NCBI RefSeq assembly: GCF_030272615.1
Contig: NC_081413.1
Span: 554,057,136 to 554,121,135, forward strand
Direction: 5' to 3'
Length of the DNA: 64,000 nucleotides
From: Cryptomeria japonica
Taxonomy: Eukaryota; Streptophyta; Pinopsida; Cupressales; Cupressaceae
In this document: positions 26,856 to 38,194 of the stretch, one piece after another
Layout of the letters: each line of letters opens with the position of its first letter
Numbering within the stretch: the stretch's first letter is position 1
Program-made: the position numbers and the translations under genes
Notes under the pieces: model-generated
Database searches by the model: none
Told to the model about the DNA's origin: nothing
The model's input: the letters and a program-made list of their open reading frames with translations, nothing else

Positions 26856-27341
26856 ATGGCAAGTCATAGGAGCATGAATGCTAGCATGTTTGGTATTGTG
26901 CCTCTGCATGATATTATTGAAGATAAAGATGTTATAATAGATGAGAAGGGAAACTTTAAATTTCTCGAGGTTCATATCGATCTCCATCTTGAGAAGGGAA
27001 TAAAGGTTAGATTCATGACTATTGAGTTAAACCTACAAGTCCAAGGTCAAGGTATTTGTCCAATATATCTTACATTTATTGACCCAAAAGATATCAAAAG
27101 ATGGAAAGAGAAGGGTTATTTCTGTGTACACTTCTCCTACATGGATATTATTGTTCACCCACATTTTAATTATGACATTGTTGTTGAATGCTTTGCTTCT
27201 TTAATAGACAATAAATGTTGGATTTGGGAACAAGCAGTAGTTGTACAATTTAGAGGAGTCCAAGATCTTGAAAGGGGTGATGGAAAATTGGTTGTTAGAC
27301 CAAATTTTACAATTTCTCTCAATGATAAATATATTTTCTAA
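26856..27341 (+). CDS. 30K-superfamily movement-protein-like ORF of the viral fossil
   Basis: An open frame of 161 codons starting MASHRSMNASMFG and ending SLNDKYIF. The middle and end fit the 30K movement-protein pattern: an aromatic/hydrophobic strand (YFCVHFSYMDIIVHPHF, about residues 88-105), then LIDN with the conserved Asp (about 116-119), a VQFRG segment (about 130), and G-x-G-x-L...PNFTISL (about 141-156). Such proteins widen plasmodesmata for virus spread. It is shorter than typical caulimovirid movement proteins (about 300 residues). This frame looks whole. The family call is pattern recognition only. Alternative: an unrelated host or viral ORF. Confidence 0.42.
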   Translation: MASHRSMNASMFGIVPLHDIIEDKDVIIDEKGNFKFLEVHIDLHLEKGIKVRFMTIELNLQVQGQGICPIYLTFIDPKDIKRWKEKGYFCVHFSYMDIIVHPHFNYDIVVECFASLIDNKCWIWEQAVVVQFRGVQDLERGDGKLVVRPNFTISLNDKYIF

Positions 27342-27484
27342 TTTTTTTGTTTCTTGAATTTAGAGGTATACACCTGCAACTTGAATATTTATACCACTAT
27401 TGGAGGAAGGTGCATATATCATACGTTAAATACTATTTTTCCTCCATCAATATTTTCATCGGGAGTTTCTTACCTAGAGGGTAA

Positions 27485-30032
27485 TGTAGCATCGTAAATT
27501 GTATCCCTATACAATTTTGTCCTTGCCTAAGCTTCATCTTGGTGTTCTAGTCTTCAGTGCTCAATGTCTGATTTGATATTGCTCACACCCTCATGAAATC
27601 TACATTTTCAACTCTTGATCCAACCTATGTCCAATTAAGCCCTGATTGATAGGACCAGGATGCCTTGGTCACCTTGGTCTTGGCTCAAGACCAAGACGTC
27701 TTGACCGCCCTGGTCCTCCCAATCAAGACCCAAAATAGGACCTCACAACGATCACTTCATGTGGGTGGGAAATTTGGCTCCGTGTCAACCTGTTCCAAAT
27801 ATCCAAACATCTAATACAAAGTTAGGTATAAAAGGAAGCCTACCCCCTCATTTGGTAACTAGAGAGAAAAGGAGAACAAGGAACCTCTATCAAGACCTCA
27901 ATTGTATTCTAGTGAATTCAAGTCTATATGAGCAAGCATTCAAGTATTCATTAAGCATTGACTTGGAGAAGGTTAAGTCAAGTTCAAGAATTCATGTTCA
28001 AGCATCCATGATCAACCCCCTATATTATGAAGACATTCAACATGACATCCTAAAAATTTACATGAGGATTCAAACAAAATTCACTAAGGTATCAAGTTCA
28101 AGCATTTTCATATCAGATCTAGCCTTTCCCTCAAAAGGAAAGCATTCTACTTCAATTCTCCCATCAACCAAACTTATTCCTTCTTTTTTGTGTGCAAGGA
28201 ATTGTCTTGGGAGCTGTGAGTGAGGAATTCAGCAAAGTAGATGATGACAATCAAACTCAATTTTTGAAGGTGCAAAAAGTAGAGGACCAGGACAACCGAC
28301 TCCCCTTCTTCCCACAAATTTTTGACGATCTTCTAATAGTGGATTTAGTGCATCATCCTAATTTAAAAAACATCAATTTTGTCTACCCCCGATATTCAAA
28401 GGATCAAGATGACCAACTCCCTGTTCACCCCAACAATAAGAATAATAACTCTAATTGAAGTCTCAACCTGAAGTTTGGACATTCATTTGGTAAATTCACT
28501 ATTTCTATGGCTAGTGCTCATTTGATTGTCAACCCGGGGACGTAATACTTGAAATGGGTCTGCACTATATATGCACTAAGTTCACAGTTATTCTGCATTA
28601 CTGCAACAACTAACATTATGCGGAAAAGGTAAACAAGAATGGAAACTATGGAAAGGCTACAAGAAAAATTTTGTATAAATTCATAAAAGCAATGCTGGAA
28701 AAATTCAATATGGATAAACAAAATTTACTCTGTTCTAGCTTGGCTGCAGGAATAGTCAGTGGATCTGTTTCCAGTGGCTGCAGGAACAGTCAAAGCACGA
28801 ACTTCTACTGTGGCTAAGGAAAGAAAACTAATTTTAACGAACACACAGGATCACTCACCAAGTGGGCCCCCTTGAATGAGTGATACCAGGCTTCCCGAAA
28901 ACTACTCTTAACGGATCAGAATAACATAACTTTATTCATTGCTTTCTGAAAGTGATTACATAGTTTGAAGGAAAACTCAAGAATGATTATCAAAAATCCT
29001 CTACTTAATTCTTCTCTCTTCTGTCTAACTTCCGAGAAGAAGAAGAGCTTATTATTAAAAAGAAATCAACTACAATAGACCACACAAATCACGCCCAGAA
29101 GAAGAGGCGGATGATTGACCGATAAAGAAGATAACTGGAGCTATGTTGCAGGAAACGTGGATCTAAACCGAACCACAGTCTTTGCAAGTCGTGGCAGTAT
29201 TTGCAAATTCAATGCCCACTGAAGTTAGACATTGGTAGTGTCACTTAACTGCTCTGCTTATGTCGTACCTTGCACTTGCTCAAGTCCTCTACAGTTTGAT
29301 CTTTAGTTATCTCTTACGTATCCTTCCCTTCATCAGGCACAATAGGCGAACATCCACTGCGACATCATTTATTACCTGCACTACAACAAAGATGGCATAC
29401 AAGGACATACATACACATTTTATGTAATTAACACGTCTATTAATTCACATATGATATTACCCTAAAAAATTCGTATGGCAATAGGAACAAATCACATGGC
29501 TGTAGGAATAAATGGCATGGCTGTAGGAATAGACTGGCAAAGATTAAACATGATTTAATAAGTTTAGGCTTAACATATGGAATACATATAGTCAATTTCC
29601 AATACATCACTACTACTATGCAAACCAAAAGATGTCAAAAACTCAAGAGTTCTGAGGATAAAAGCATGACAAAGTCTCAAATTATCTCTCCCCTTAGTCT
29701 CGACAATTCTACTCAAACTTTCCATCATAGGTTCTAGTCTATTTTCTATCCTTAGATCTAGGTTTATAGCTCTGCATGACATTTGCAACATTTTGTTACT
29801 ATTATTTTATGTCAATTTCTCATTGTTTGTCCTAGATCTAGCATTACAATTTAACCCTTATTCAAATTAAGTTTTCAACTCAAACAATGGAGGGTCAATC
29901 AGATCTATATTTAGTCATTTTAGGATTAGATCAATCAAATTCAATTTCATTCCCTTAATGTAAGGTGGTCCTAAGAAAAATTAGTGGCTTTATCAATTAA
30001 GGTGTTGAGGCCCTAATTTTCAACACCTTACA
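27485..30032 (+). repeat. Left LTR of the Gypsy element
   Basis: Begins TGTAGCATCGTAAATTG and ends CAACACCTTACA before TTTTGGTGAACCC. Shared blocks with the right LTR and with the copies at 58499 and 10644 include ATTGTATCCCTATA, CAGATCTAGCC and CCTAGATCTAGCATT. It is about 1.2 kb longer than the other copies because of an extra segment at about 28440-29680. Confidence 0.72.
28440..29680. other. Unassigned extra segment within the left Gypsy LTR
   Basis: The right LTR, the copy at 58499 and the minus-strand copy at 10644 have no counterpart to this stretch, so it is likely an insertion. Inside are repeated GGCTGCAGGAA / GGCTGTAGGAA words (28741, 28777, 29501, 29520). Read on the minus strand, the region around 29250-28850 looks LTR-like, but no end pair was confirmed. 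Confidence 0.4.
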
Positions 30033-31029
30033 TTTTGGTGAACCCATTTCTCATGCTTATTTATCATTTCTTATGTTTAGATCCAATTTTACGCATTTAA
30101 TTCAATTTACCTTCTATTCATACACTTAAATCGCATAAATTTAAAGGATAAATTGACAAAACCCTAGATATTGGGTTAAAATTAATTTACAAGTTACATA
30201 ATTTTTAAATTATATGCTTAGATATAATTTTTATTACAAGCCATTTTTAAATTTAGAAGAATTTTGTGGTTCAAATTCATTATTCACATTACTTAATTCA
30301 TTGGTTAATCAATCATTTTACAAAAAAAAATTGCATTGTTTAATCATACATAGAACTCGCATTATCAAAATTTTGTGATTTCAAATCTTTCCATTCAATA
30401 TTTCCTTCTTTGTGCATGAGTTTTATTACCCTTAGTCCTACATCCAATAAAACAGTAAGAAGAAGTTATAGACTTAGGGCTTCCCAAAGTTTAAATACCA
30501 ACGAATTAGTGGCTTTATCAATTAAGGTGTTGAGGCCCTAATTTTCAACACCTTACATTTTGGTGAACCCATTTCTCATGCTTATTTATCATTTCTTATG
30601 TTTAGATCCAATTTTACGCATTTAATTCAATTTACCTTCTATTCATACACTTAAATCGCATAAATTTAAAGGATAAATTGACAAAACCTTAGATATTGTG
30701 TTAAAATTAATTTACAAGTTACATAATTTTTAAATTATATGCTTAGATATAATTTTTATTACATGCCATTTTTAAATTTAGAAGAATTTTGTGGTTCAAA
30801 TTCATTATTCACGTTACTTAATTCATTGGTTAATCAATCATTTTACAAAAAAAAATTGCATTGTTTAATCATACATAGAACTTGCATTATCAAAATTTTG
30901 TGATTTCAAATCTTTCCATTCAATATTTCCTTCTTTGTGCATGAGTTTTATTACCCTTAGTCCTACATCCAATAAAACAGTAAGAAGAAGTTATAGACTT
31001 AGGGCTTCCCAAAGTTTAAATACCAACGA
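29980..31029 (+). repeat. Tandem duplication, 2 x 525 bp, across the LTR/leader border
   Basis: 29980-30504 and 30505-31029 are the same 525-bp sequence head to tail, with about five differences by eye and no length change. Each copy holds the last 53 bp of the LTR (TTAGTGGCTTTATC through CCTTACA), the TTTTGGTGAACCC primer-site region and the start of the leader. The duplication is far younger than the element itself. Confidence 0.93.
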
Positions 31030-31030
31030 T

Positions 31031-32545
31031 ATGGAGCCCAAGTTAAGTAACCTATTCTATGTGACTACTGGCACTTCCTCTAATTCAACACATGTCATAT
31101 CTAACATCAAGGAGCCCCATTCACCTCACACTTCTCATGATGAAGATGATGACTCATTAACTAGGGTTACTAGTGCTCAATTGAGGAAGCTTGACATGGA
31201 ATTTTACAATCATTAACGATGGATGGTTAAGAACATTCAAATAGTAAGATAGTCTTCTTGATTGAGGGGTTAAAAAAAGTGACAAGTTGGGTGTGGAAGT
31301 GTTACATGGCATTTCTCATATTGTTGATACCAATATTATGCCTATCAAAAGTTGTGTTGAATCTCTTGGTTATTCTCATCCTACTAGTCAAGTTGAGCAT
31401 TCCATTTCTATGACCACATCCTTGCCGAGTGTGCCTACATATACATCTTCTATCATGACTACCTTTATAGAAAATGTTAATTCTACACATGTTATTCATG
31501 GGAGCAACCCTATTATACCATACTCTTATATACCTCCTTCCATGAGTCTACCATTTGTTTCCCAACCATCTCTTATACCAACATATCATAATGTTCCCCC
31601 TCCTTATTCTCAACCTCCAACTACCTCCAATCCCAATCCATCCACCAAAGCCACTATCAATAACCTAGCCCAAAGTGTTTCATCCTTACAACAACAATTG
31701 GCTTTTTTTAACCCAAACCAAATTCAATGTTACCAATTATGATGTAGAAAACCCACTATCTGATGAGATTATTCATGTGGTTTCTCCTAAGAAAGTGGAA
31801 ATCCCCCAATCAAAGTTATACAATGGAAAAGGTAACCCCTTGACTCATGTGAAGACATTCCAAACCTTATGTAGTGATTTCTCTCATGATGAAAGACTTA
31901 TGGAAAAATTATTTTACTCGAACCTTTAGAGATAAAGCTTTAAAATGGTATCATTCTTTGCCTCCTTATTTCATCACTTCTTTTCAACAATTGGCTAATA
32001 CTTTTATTCAACAATTTAAAAATAACATTAGTCCTAAAATTAATTGTCTGATTTGATTCATTGTAAGTAAGGAGTTAGAGAAAAAGTGACTAATTTTATT
32101 GGTAGATATAAACATTTCCATTCACAAATTGCTTATCGTATGCTTGATTATGATGTTCAAATAATTTTTATTAATTATTTTCAAAAGGATATTATAGATA
32201 AGCTTCTATTTTTTAATTTTTTCTCTTTTACACAATGGTGTGCAGTGCTTCATAACTATCAGCTTCAAGTGAACCAGTTTGAATCATCTCTGTAAATGGC
32301 CTCGGTTGATAAGATTTGGAGCACTCAAAAATTATTTCCAAAATTCAACAAATACAACAAAGGTTTCATCAAGATAAATGATAAGTCTTCCAACAACATC
32401 AACACTCAAGTGCCAGCCACAACATTAGGTGTGGCCCCTTTATTGAAATACTTTAAAGAAAAAAAATTAACTCATTTTTGTGGGTCTTTGCATAGTATAA
32501 CGTTGAGTTTGATTAATGTCTTCCATCAAACCTATAGATACCTCT
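31031..32545 (+). pseudogene. Gypsy gag remnant (fossil)
   Basis: Begins near MEPKLSNLFYV, passes through a Pro/Ser-rich stretch (about 31540-31670) and then a retrotransposon gag domain marked by ALKWYHSLPPYFITSF, LANTFIQQF (about 31930-32030) and FIGRYKHFHSQI (about 32098). Gag packages element RNA in cytoplasmic particles. The wording resembles the Tat/Ogre-like side of Gypsy; this is a recollection, not a search. Broken in several places. Confidence 0.7.
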
Positions 32546-32882
32546 AATATTCTAGCACCTTCCTTTGACCACAAAGCCTTTTTCCAATACCATCATCAAG
32601 CAGACCATGATACTGAGAAGTGATATAAGTTGAGGTATAAGATTCACGACCTTATTGATAAAAATGTTATATCTATAGCTGGTGTGAATGAAAAAGAGAA
32701 AAAATATGTAGCACTTCCTAATCAAAACCTCCAAATCTTCATCAATCCTTTGCCTTCCCACTCTACCAATGTTGTTGAGTTTGAGGCACTTGCATTATTT
32801 CCCAATGACTTTGGTGTAGACTCTAATAATGTTGTGAACCTCATTGAAAAACCTAAACCTAAACTAGAATTATGCATCACCT

Positions 32883-34274
32883 TGTTGAAGATTGTTGTAA
32901 GTATGTTGCAAATATGTGCTTTAGTGATATCTATGAGATGTGTTGTCATTGATGTCAGCATATTTCTTTGTCTGTGACAGTGATGTAGTGAGCTCAATTA
33001 GTGAGTTTGTTCAGCATATTGATGATTAGAGTTTGTGGATTAAAGGGTTTGTAGAGGATTGTGTATAGATGATTCAATGCAATTGTCAGAGGTTTGCATG
33101 AAGATTTGAGTGAGCTATGGATATCTGTGTTGTGGTTGGTTTTTTCATTGTTCAGTGGTGCCAAAGTGTTAGTATTTTGATCTGCATTTCTCCACATTGC
33201 AATATCTTGATCTGTGGAATTGGAGATATGTTTGGGACATTGATGTGTGTCTTCAATTTAGGTGGTTCTTGGTTTGGAGCTCAGCAAGTTATTTTTCTAG
33301 GTTGACAGTCATTTCAGTTACTGTTCTTGAAGTTCGGTATGATAATGATGTGATTCTAGTAATTTGTGTTGATACGGATATTGTGGTGGTAATTCATGAT
33401 GCTTGTGGATATTTCTGGATCATGTGTCTTTTGTGTTGGTGGTTTGCATTGATCGTTGTGCGCATAATTGATGATTTTCTCTAATGTATTAGTGTTCTTC
33501 ATATTTGTGACCGACCAGATGCTTGTAGCATGTTGCAGATGTTCGATGCATAATTCTTGGAGGTGTTTTGCATTCAAGGCGTGTGATACAGGTCTGTGTT
33601 ATGTCTTAGTCGACATTGCTTGGTCTGCATGTGATATTATAGCGTGTGTGGTTATATTTTTGTAATTAGGTGTTGTGTGTTGAGCCGACCTTGATGATCT
33701 TCACAAGGTTAATGCCATGTATAAATAAATGTAATATATTTATAATTAAGTGTGGCATGGATGAGTGTATTATGAATAATGTACACATATTTTGGAGGCA
33801 GTGAAGAAGTTTGAAGAGGAAGAAGTTGTTTAAGTGCTTAATCGAAACCATAACCCAACATTAGGAGATGTTATTCTATCAGTTCATGATCTTCCAGATG
33901 TGATCCAAATATGTTGTAAGACAGTGAGTCTTCCCTCGATTGTAGCCCTTTCTTGTTTTTGAGTAGGGAGCTCTAGGCAATGTTCCTGAATGCATGTGCA
34001 TTCCCCATTGTAATATTTTATATACTTCTAACAAAGTATCATCATATTGTGGGTAGGTTCCCACCGTGGTTTTTCCCTTGACCGGGTTTTTCACACCAAA
34101 AATCTTGGTGTTATGTGTGTTCATGATGTGTTGCCTATCTATGCTTTCATGTTTAATAATCAGATTTGAGATTAAGTTTATTCATGTAATTTTGTGAGAC
34201 AACTAATTCACACCCCCCCCCCCCCCGCCCAACCCCCCCTCAGTTGTCTATTTGGAATCAGATTTATTTCATCA
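32883..34274 (+). repeat. 5' LTR of the second Copia element
   Basis: 1392 bp, TGTTGAAG...TTCATCA. TATA-box candidate TATAAATA at 33720-33727, followed about 345 bp on by the GGTTTTTCCC motif (34069) and, near the end, a long C-run (34213-34226) with CCCTCAGTTGTC. Open frames of 60-95 codons in it recur in the 3' LTR and are not genes. Confidence 0.93.
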
Positions 34275-34276
34275 AT

Positions 34277-34288
34277 TGGTATCAGAGA
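34277..34288 (+). other. Primer-binding site of the second Copia element
   Basis: TGGTATCAGAGA, two bases after the LTR end, matches the initiator tRNA-Met 3' end complement used by Copia elements. Confidence 0.88.
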
Positions 34289-34330
34289 AAATTCCTCTGA
34301 AGAAGCTTAACCGCTTGAGGTGATCTGAGA

Positions 34331-37300
34331 TGGCATCTTATAAGAAGGACAGATTGAAATTTAATGGTACTAACTACACTCTTTGGAAGAGTCTCATGGA
34401 GTGTCATCTAAGATTTATTGGAAAATATTACTAGACTATTACAAAGAACAAGTATATTGTTCCTGCAAATGGACCTACAACTCCGGATGAGATAAAGGAA
34501 GTTGAAAACAATATTATGGCTAAGGAAGCATTGTTGAGTGCTCTGACAAATTTTGAGATGACAAATGTTATGGAATTGCAAACTGCTCATGAGATCTGGA
34601 AGAAGTTGGAAACCCTGTATGAAGGTGAGAGCTATGTGAAGATTGCTAAGTTGCAAAGCCTGAAAGGAAAGTATGATATGTTGAGGATGGGCGAAGATGA
34701 GAACATTGCTTCTTTTATGCAAAAAGTGAATGAACTTGTGTCCAATATTAGATGTGTCGATGGAAAGTTGGAAGAATCAGAGATTGTTGCTAAAGTGCTC
34801 AGATCCTTACCTACATCCTACAAACACAAAGTTATTGTTATTGAGGAGATCTAGACCGTGACTGATGTGACTAGAGGCATGTTGATTGGTAAGATATCAA
34901 CCTTTGAATTGAGTGAATTTGGTGATTCCCTTCCTAAGGTAGAATCTGCATTCAAATCCATTGAAACCGGAAATGATAAGAAAAGATATGATCTGGGAGA
35001 AAGTTCTTCGAGGTGGATGTCCAGATATGAAAAGGAGAGAAAGGAAATTGAAGAAGAAGAGCAAGAGCTTAAGGAGCTTGAAGCACTAATTGCCAAAAGA
35101 TTACCCAAAGGAGTCGGTAAGTATGAAGGAAATTTTCCTCTTAAATGGTTTTGATGCAATAAGATAGGTCATTTTGCCTCAAGGTGTTTGGAAAGAGTTC
35201 CTAAGAAAATTTTCAAGCCTAAATTTCAGAAAAGATGTTATTATGCTGCTAATGAAGGTGTTTCAGATGATGAATCAGATAAAGGAAATACAAGTGATAA
35301 TGAATGGATGTTTATTGCTATCAAGGAAGATGATCCAATGCCTACTGATTATGCTAGCTACATGAATGTGGAAAGAGCTTTAGCTACACAAGTTGAAGAG
35401 AAAGATGAATGGGTGATAGACAATGGATGCTCTCATCATATGACATGTGATAAAAGTAAGTTTGTGAGCTTGGAAAAGTATGAAGGTGGAGTTGTAAAGT
35501 TTGGTAATGATAAAGCTAGTATAATCTGTGGTAGAGGTTCCATTTCTCTTGATGGTAAGGAGAATATTGGTAATGTCTTGTATGTAGAAGGCCTAAAGCA
35601 TAATCTTTTGAGTGTTGGATAGATGGTTGACAAGGGATATGATCTTTAGTTCAAGAGTGGAAAGTGTAGAATCTTGGGTAGCTCCGGAATTGAGATTGCA
35701 TCAGGTACAAATACTAAAGGTAATATCTTTCACTTGAATAGCTCTGGTAAAAGATGTTTGATTGCTCAAGTGGATGAAAGTTGGTTATGGCATAGAAGGA
35801 TATGTCATGTGAATTTTGATAACATTGTTAAGATAAGTTCTACTCGGGCTGTGAGAGATCGTCCTAAGTTGATGAAACCTGCTAAACCCTATGTGCAAGG
35901 AATGTCAACTAGGGAAACAAACCAAAATTTCTTTCAATAGTAAGAAGTATTTTTCAAATGGATTATTGGATCTTGTGCATACTGATTTGTGTGGACCTTC
36001 TAGATTTAGAAACTTGCAAGGAGACATACATTTCATGTTGATTGATTGATGATTATTCAAGGATGATGTGGGTTACTTTCTTAAGGGAGACGTCTGAAGC
36101 TTTAGAGAAGTTCAAGATTTTCAAAGCTATGGTTGAGACTGAGATAGGTCTAAAGTTGAAGTATCAAAGATCTGACAGAGGTGGAGAATTCATTTCTGGT
36201 GAATTTAATGTATTTTGTGAAGAGCATAGGATAAGAAGACAATTGTCTACTCGGAGAACCCCTCGGCAAAATGGAGTTGTGAAAAGGAAGAATAGAACCA
36301 TTCAAGAAGTTGTTAGGACAATGATGTTGTAGGGAAATGTTCCACATGTTTATTGGAGATAATCTATGAGTACTGTTGTTTACACTCTTAATCAGGTGCA
36401 TATCAAAGGTGATACCGGTAAGACTCCTTATGAATTATTGTTTGGTTAGGCTCCTACTATTAAATATTTTAGAATTTTTGGAAGTAAATGTTATATAAAA
36501 AGGGATGAAGATTCAGGGAAGTTTGATGCTAGATGTGATGAAGGAATATTTCTTGGTTATTCTACTAAAAGTAAGGCCTACCAGTGTTATAATAAGAGAT
36601 TGAGGAATATAGTTGAGAGTGCTAATGTCAGGGTTGATGAAAAAAATGAGAGACGAATCAAATCTTGTGAATATGATTTAGATGATCAAAATGACAGTGC
36701 AAACAAAGGGAAGCAACCGCAGACCCAGAATCAAGTTCAAATCGTTCCAGTGACTCAAGGTGAAGGAACTAGTGCAAGTGCAGAAGAAAGAACACGAGAG
36801 TCTAAAAATCAATAAAATCCTAAGACTCCCAGGTATGTAAGATTGAATCATTCTGAAAATCATATTATAGGAGATAAAAATAAAAGTGTTTAGACTAGAA
36901 GAAGAATTGCAAAAGATCAGGCTGAATATTGTTTGATTTCTAAGATTAGACCTAAAGATGTGAATGAAGCATGTAAAGATGAACATTGGGTAAAATCAAT
37001 GGAAGAAGAATTGAATTAGATTGAAAAGAACAATAAATGGACTCTTGTTCCCAGACCGAAGAACAAAAATGTAATTGGAACTAAATGGGTCTTCCAAAAT
37101 AAATTGAATGATCAAGGTGAAGTTATTAGTAACAAAGCTAGACTTGTTTGTAAGGGATATTCTCAAATGGAAGGAATTGATTTTGAAGAGACTTTTGCTC
37201 CGATGGAAAGGATTGAAATTGTTAGATTATTTATTGCTTATGTTGCTTACAAAGATTTCAAAGTTTATCAAATGGATGTCAAGTCAACATTCCTAAATGG

Positions 37301-37915
37301 TGAATTGGAAGAAGATGTGTACATGGAGAAACTAGATGGATTTCAATTGACTGATCAAAGGGATATGGTGTGTCGGTTGAAGATATCATTGTATAGATTG
37401 AAGCAAGAGCCAAGAGCATGGTATGCCAGATTAGATAAGTATCTTCTGAAGCTTGGATTTAACAAAGGAGATGTTGATGACTGGAAGAGTACTGGTGGTG
37501 GTGCATTTCTTGGGAAAAAGATTGATTTCTCGGTTGAGCAAAAAACAGAATTCAATTTCTCTATCTACTGCAGAGGCAAAATATATTGTTGTTGCTAACA
37601 ATTGTACTCATGTTGTGTGGATGAAGTAGATGTTGAAAGATATCAAAGTAATGTATGATGAGCCTATTGCTATTTATTCTGACAATTCAAGTGCAATTAA
37701 CATTTCTAAGAATATGGTGTTACATTCAAAGACTAAGCATATATCAATCAAGTTTCACTTTTTGAGAGATAAGGTTAATGAGAAGGAAGTCGGATTGGAG
37801 TATGTGCCTACAAAGGAATAGATTGTAGACATTTTCATGAAGCCTTTGCCTAAAGATACTTTTGAGTATCTCAGAGAGAAGTTAGGGGTAATTGACCTTC
37901 TTGATCAAAACTAAG
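34331..37915 (+). pseudogene. gag-pol remnants of the second Copia element (fossil)
   Basis: Parts in order: gag starting MASYKKDRLKFNGTNYTLW (about 34331-35200) with a zinc-knuckle-like CNKIGHFASRC at its end; a protease with WVIDNGCSHHMTCDKSKF (about 35409-35625; the first Asp-x-Gly position reads DNG); a GAG-pre-integrase segment (WLWHRRICHVNF, about 35783); an integrase core with RSDRGGEF and PRQNGVVKRKNR (36042-36330); RT with [21 protein letters not shown] and [11 protein letters not shown] (about 37020-37450); and RNase H with [10 protein letters not shown] and SDNSSAINIS (about 37480-37890). Related to, but distinct from, the Copia at 1-7070. Broken repeatedly. Confidence 0.88.
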
Positions 37916-38194
37916 ATGCATTGGTATGCATCAGTCTAGTGCATTTCATAGTCATATCTTGTGATCCAGATTAATGAGTGGAGGCTGCTACTCAAGGGAA
38001 GTAGTCAGTGAGTCATTTTTGTGTTTTGTGGTGCAAATATGTGTCTTTGTCATTGAAGTCAAAGGGGGAGAGACTCATGTGAAAAACTATGGAGTGATTT
38101 CAGGGGGAGAGGGTAATATGAGAGAGCTATTGATTTCTTTGTTATTGATTGTTTTGTCACATCATATGTTGCCATCAATGCCAAAGGGGGAGAT

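Larger units (their letters stand above)
26478..27484 (+). mobile_element. Left part of an endogenous pararetrovirus (Caulimoviridae) fossil
   Basis: Holds one copy of a sequence also found at the far right end (52061-52114), a tRNA-Met primer-site match (26544-26555), and an ORF that fits the 30K movement-protein pattern (26856-27341). Leader with primer site first, movement protein next, is the usual order in Caulimoviridae. The copy is interrupted at 27485 by the Gypsy element. Viral sequence in the same orientation resumes at 42959. The claim that the two parts are one insertion is inferred from orientation, domain order and the shared ends. Confidence 0.6.

Noticed and set aside
28455-29685. 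9-bp direct repeat AAGTCTCAA near both ends of the extra LTR segment, suggesting a Mutator-like insertion
   Set aside because: No terminal inverted repeats adjoin the 9-mers and the positions do not coincide with the alignment breaks, so it may be chance.
32994-33197. Minus-strand frames in the Copia and Gypsy interiors
   Set aside because: Shadows of LTR or gag-pol sequence on the other strand, with no independent support.
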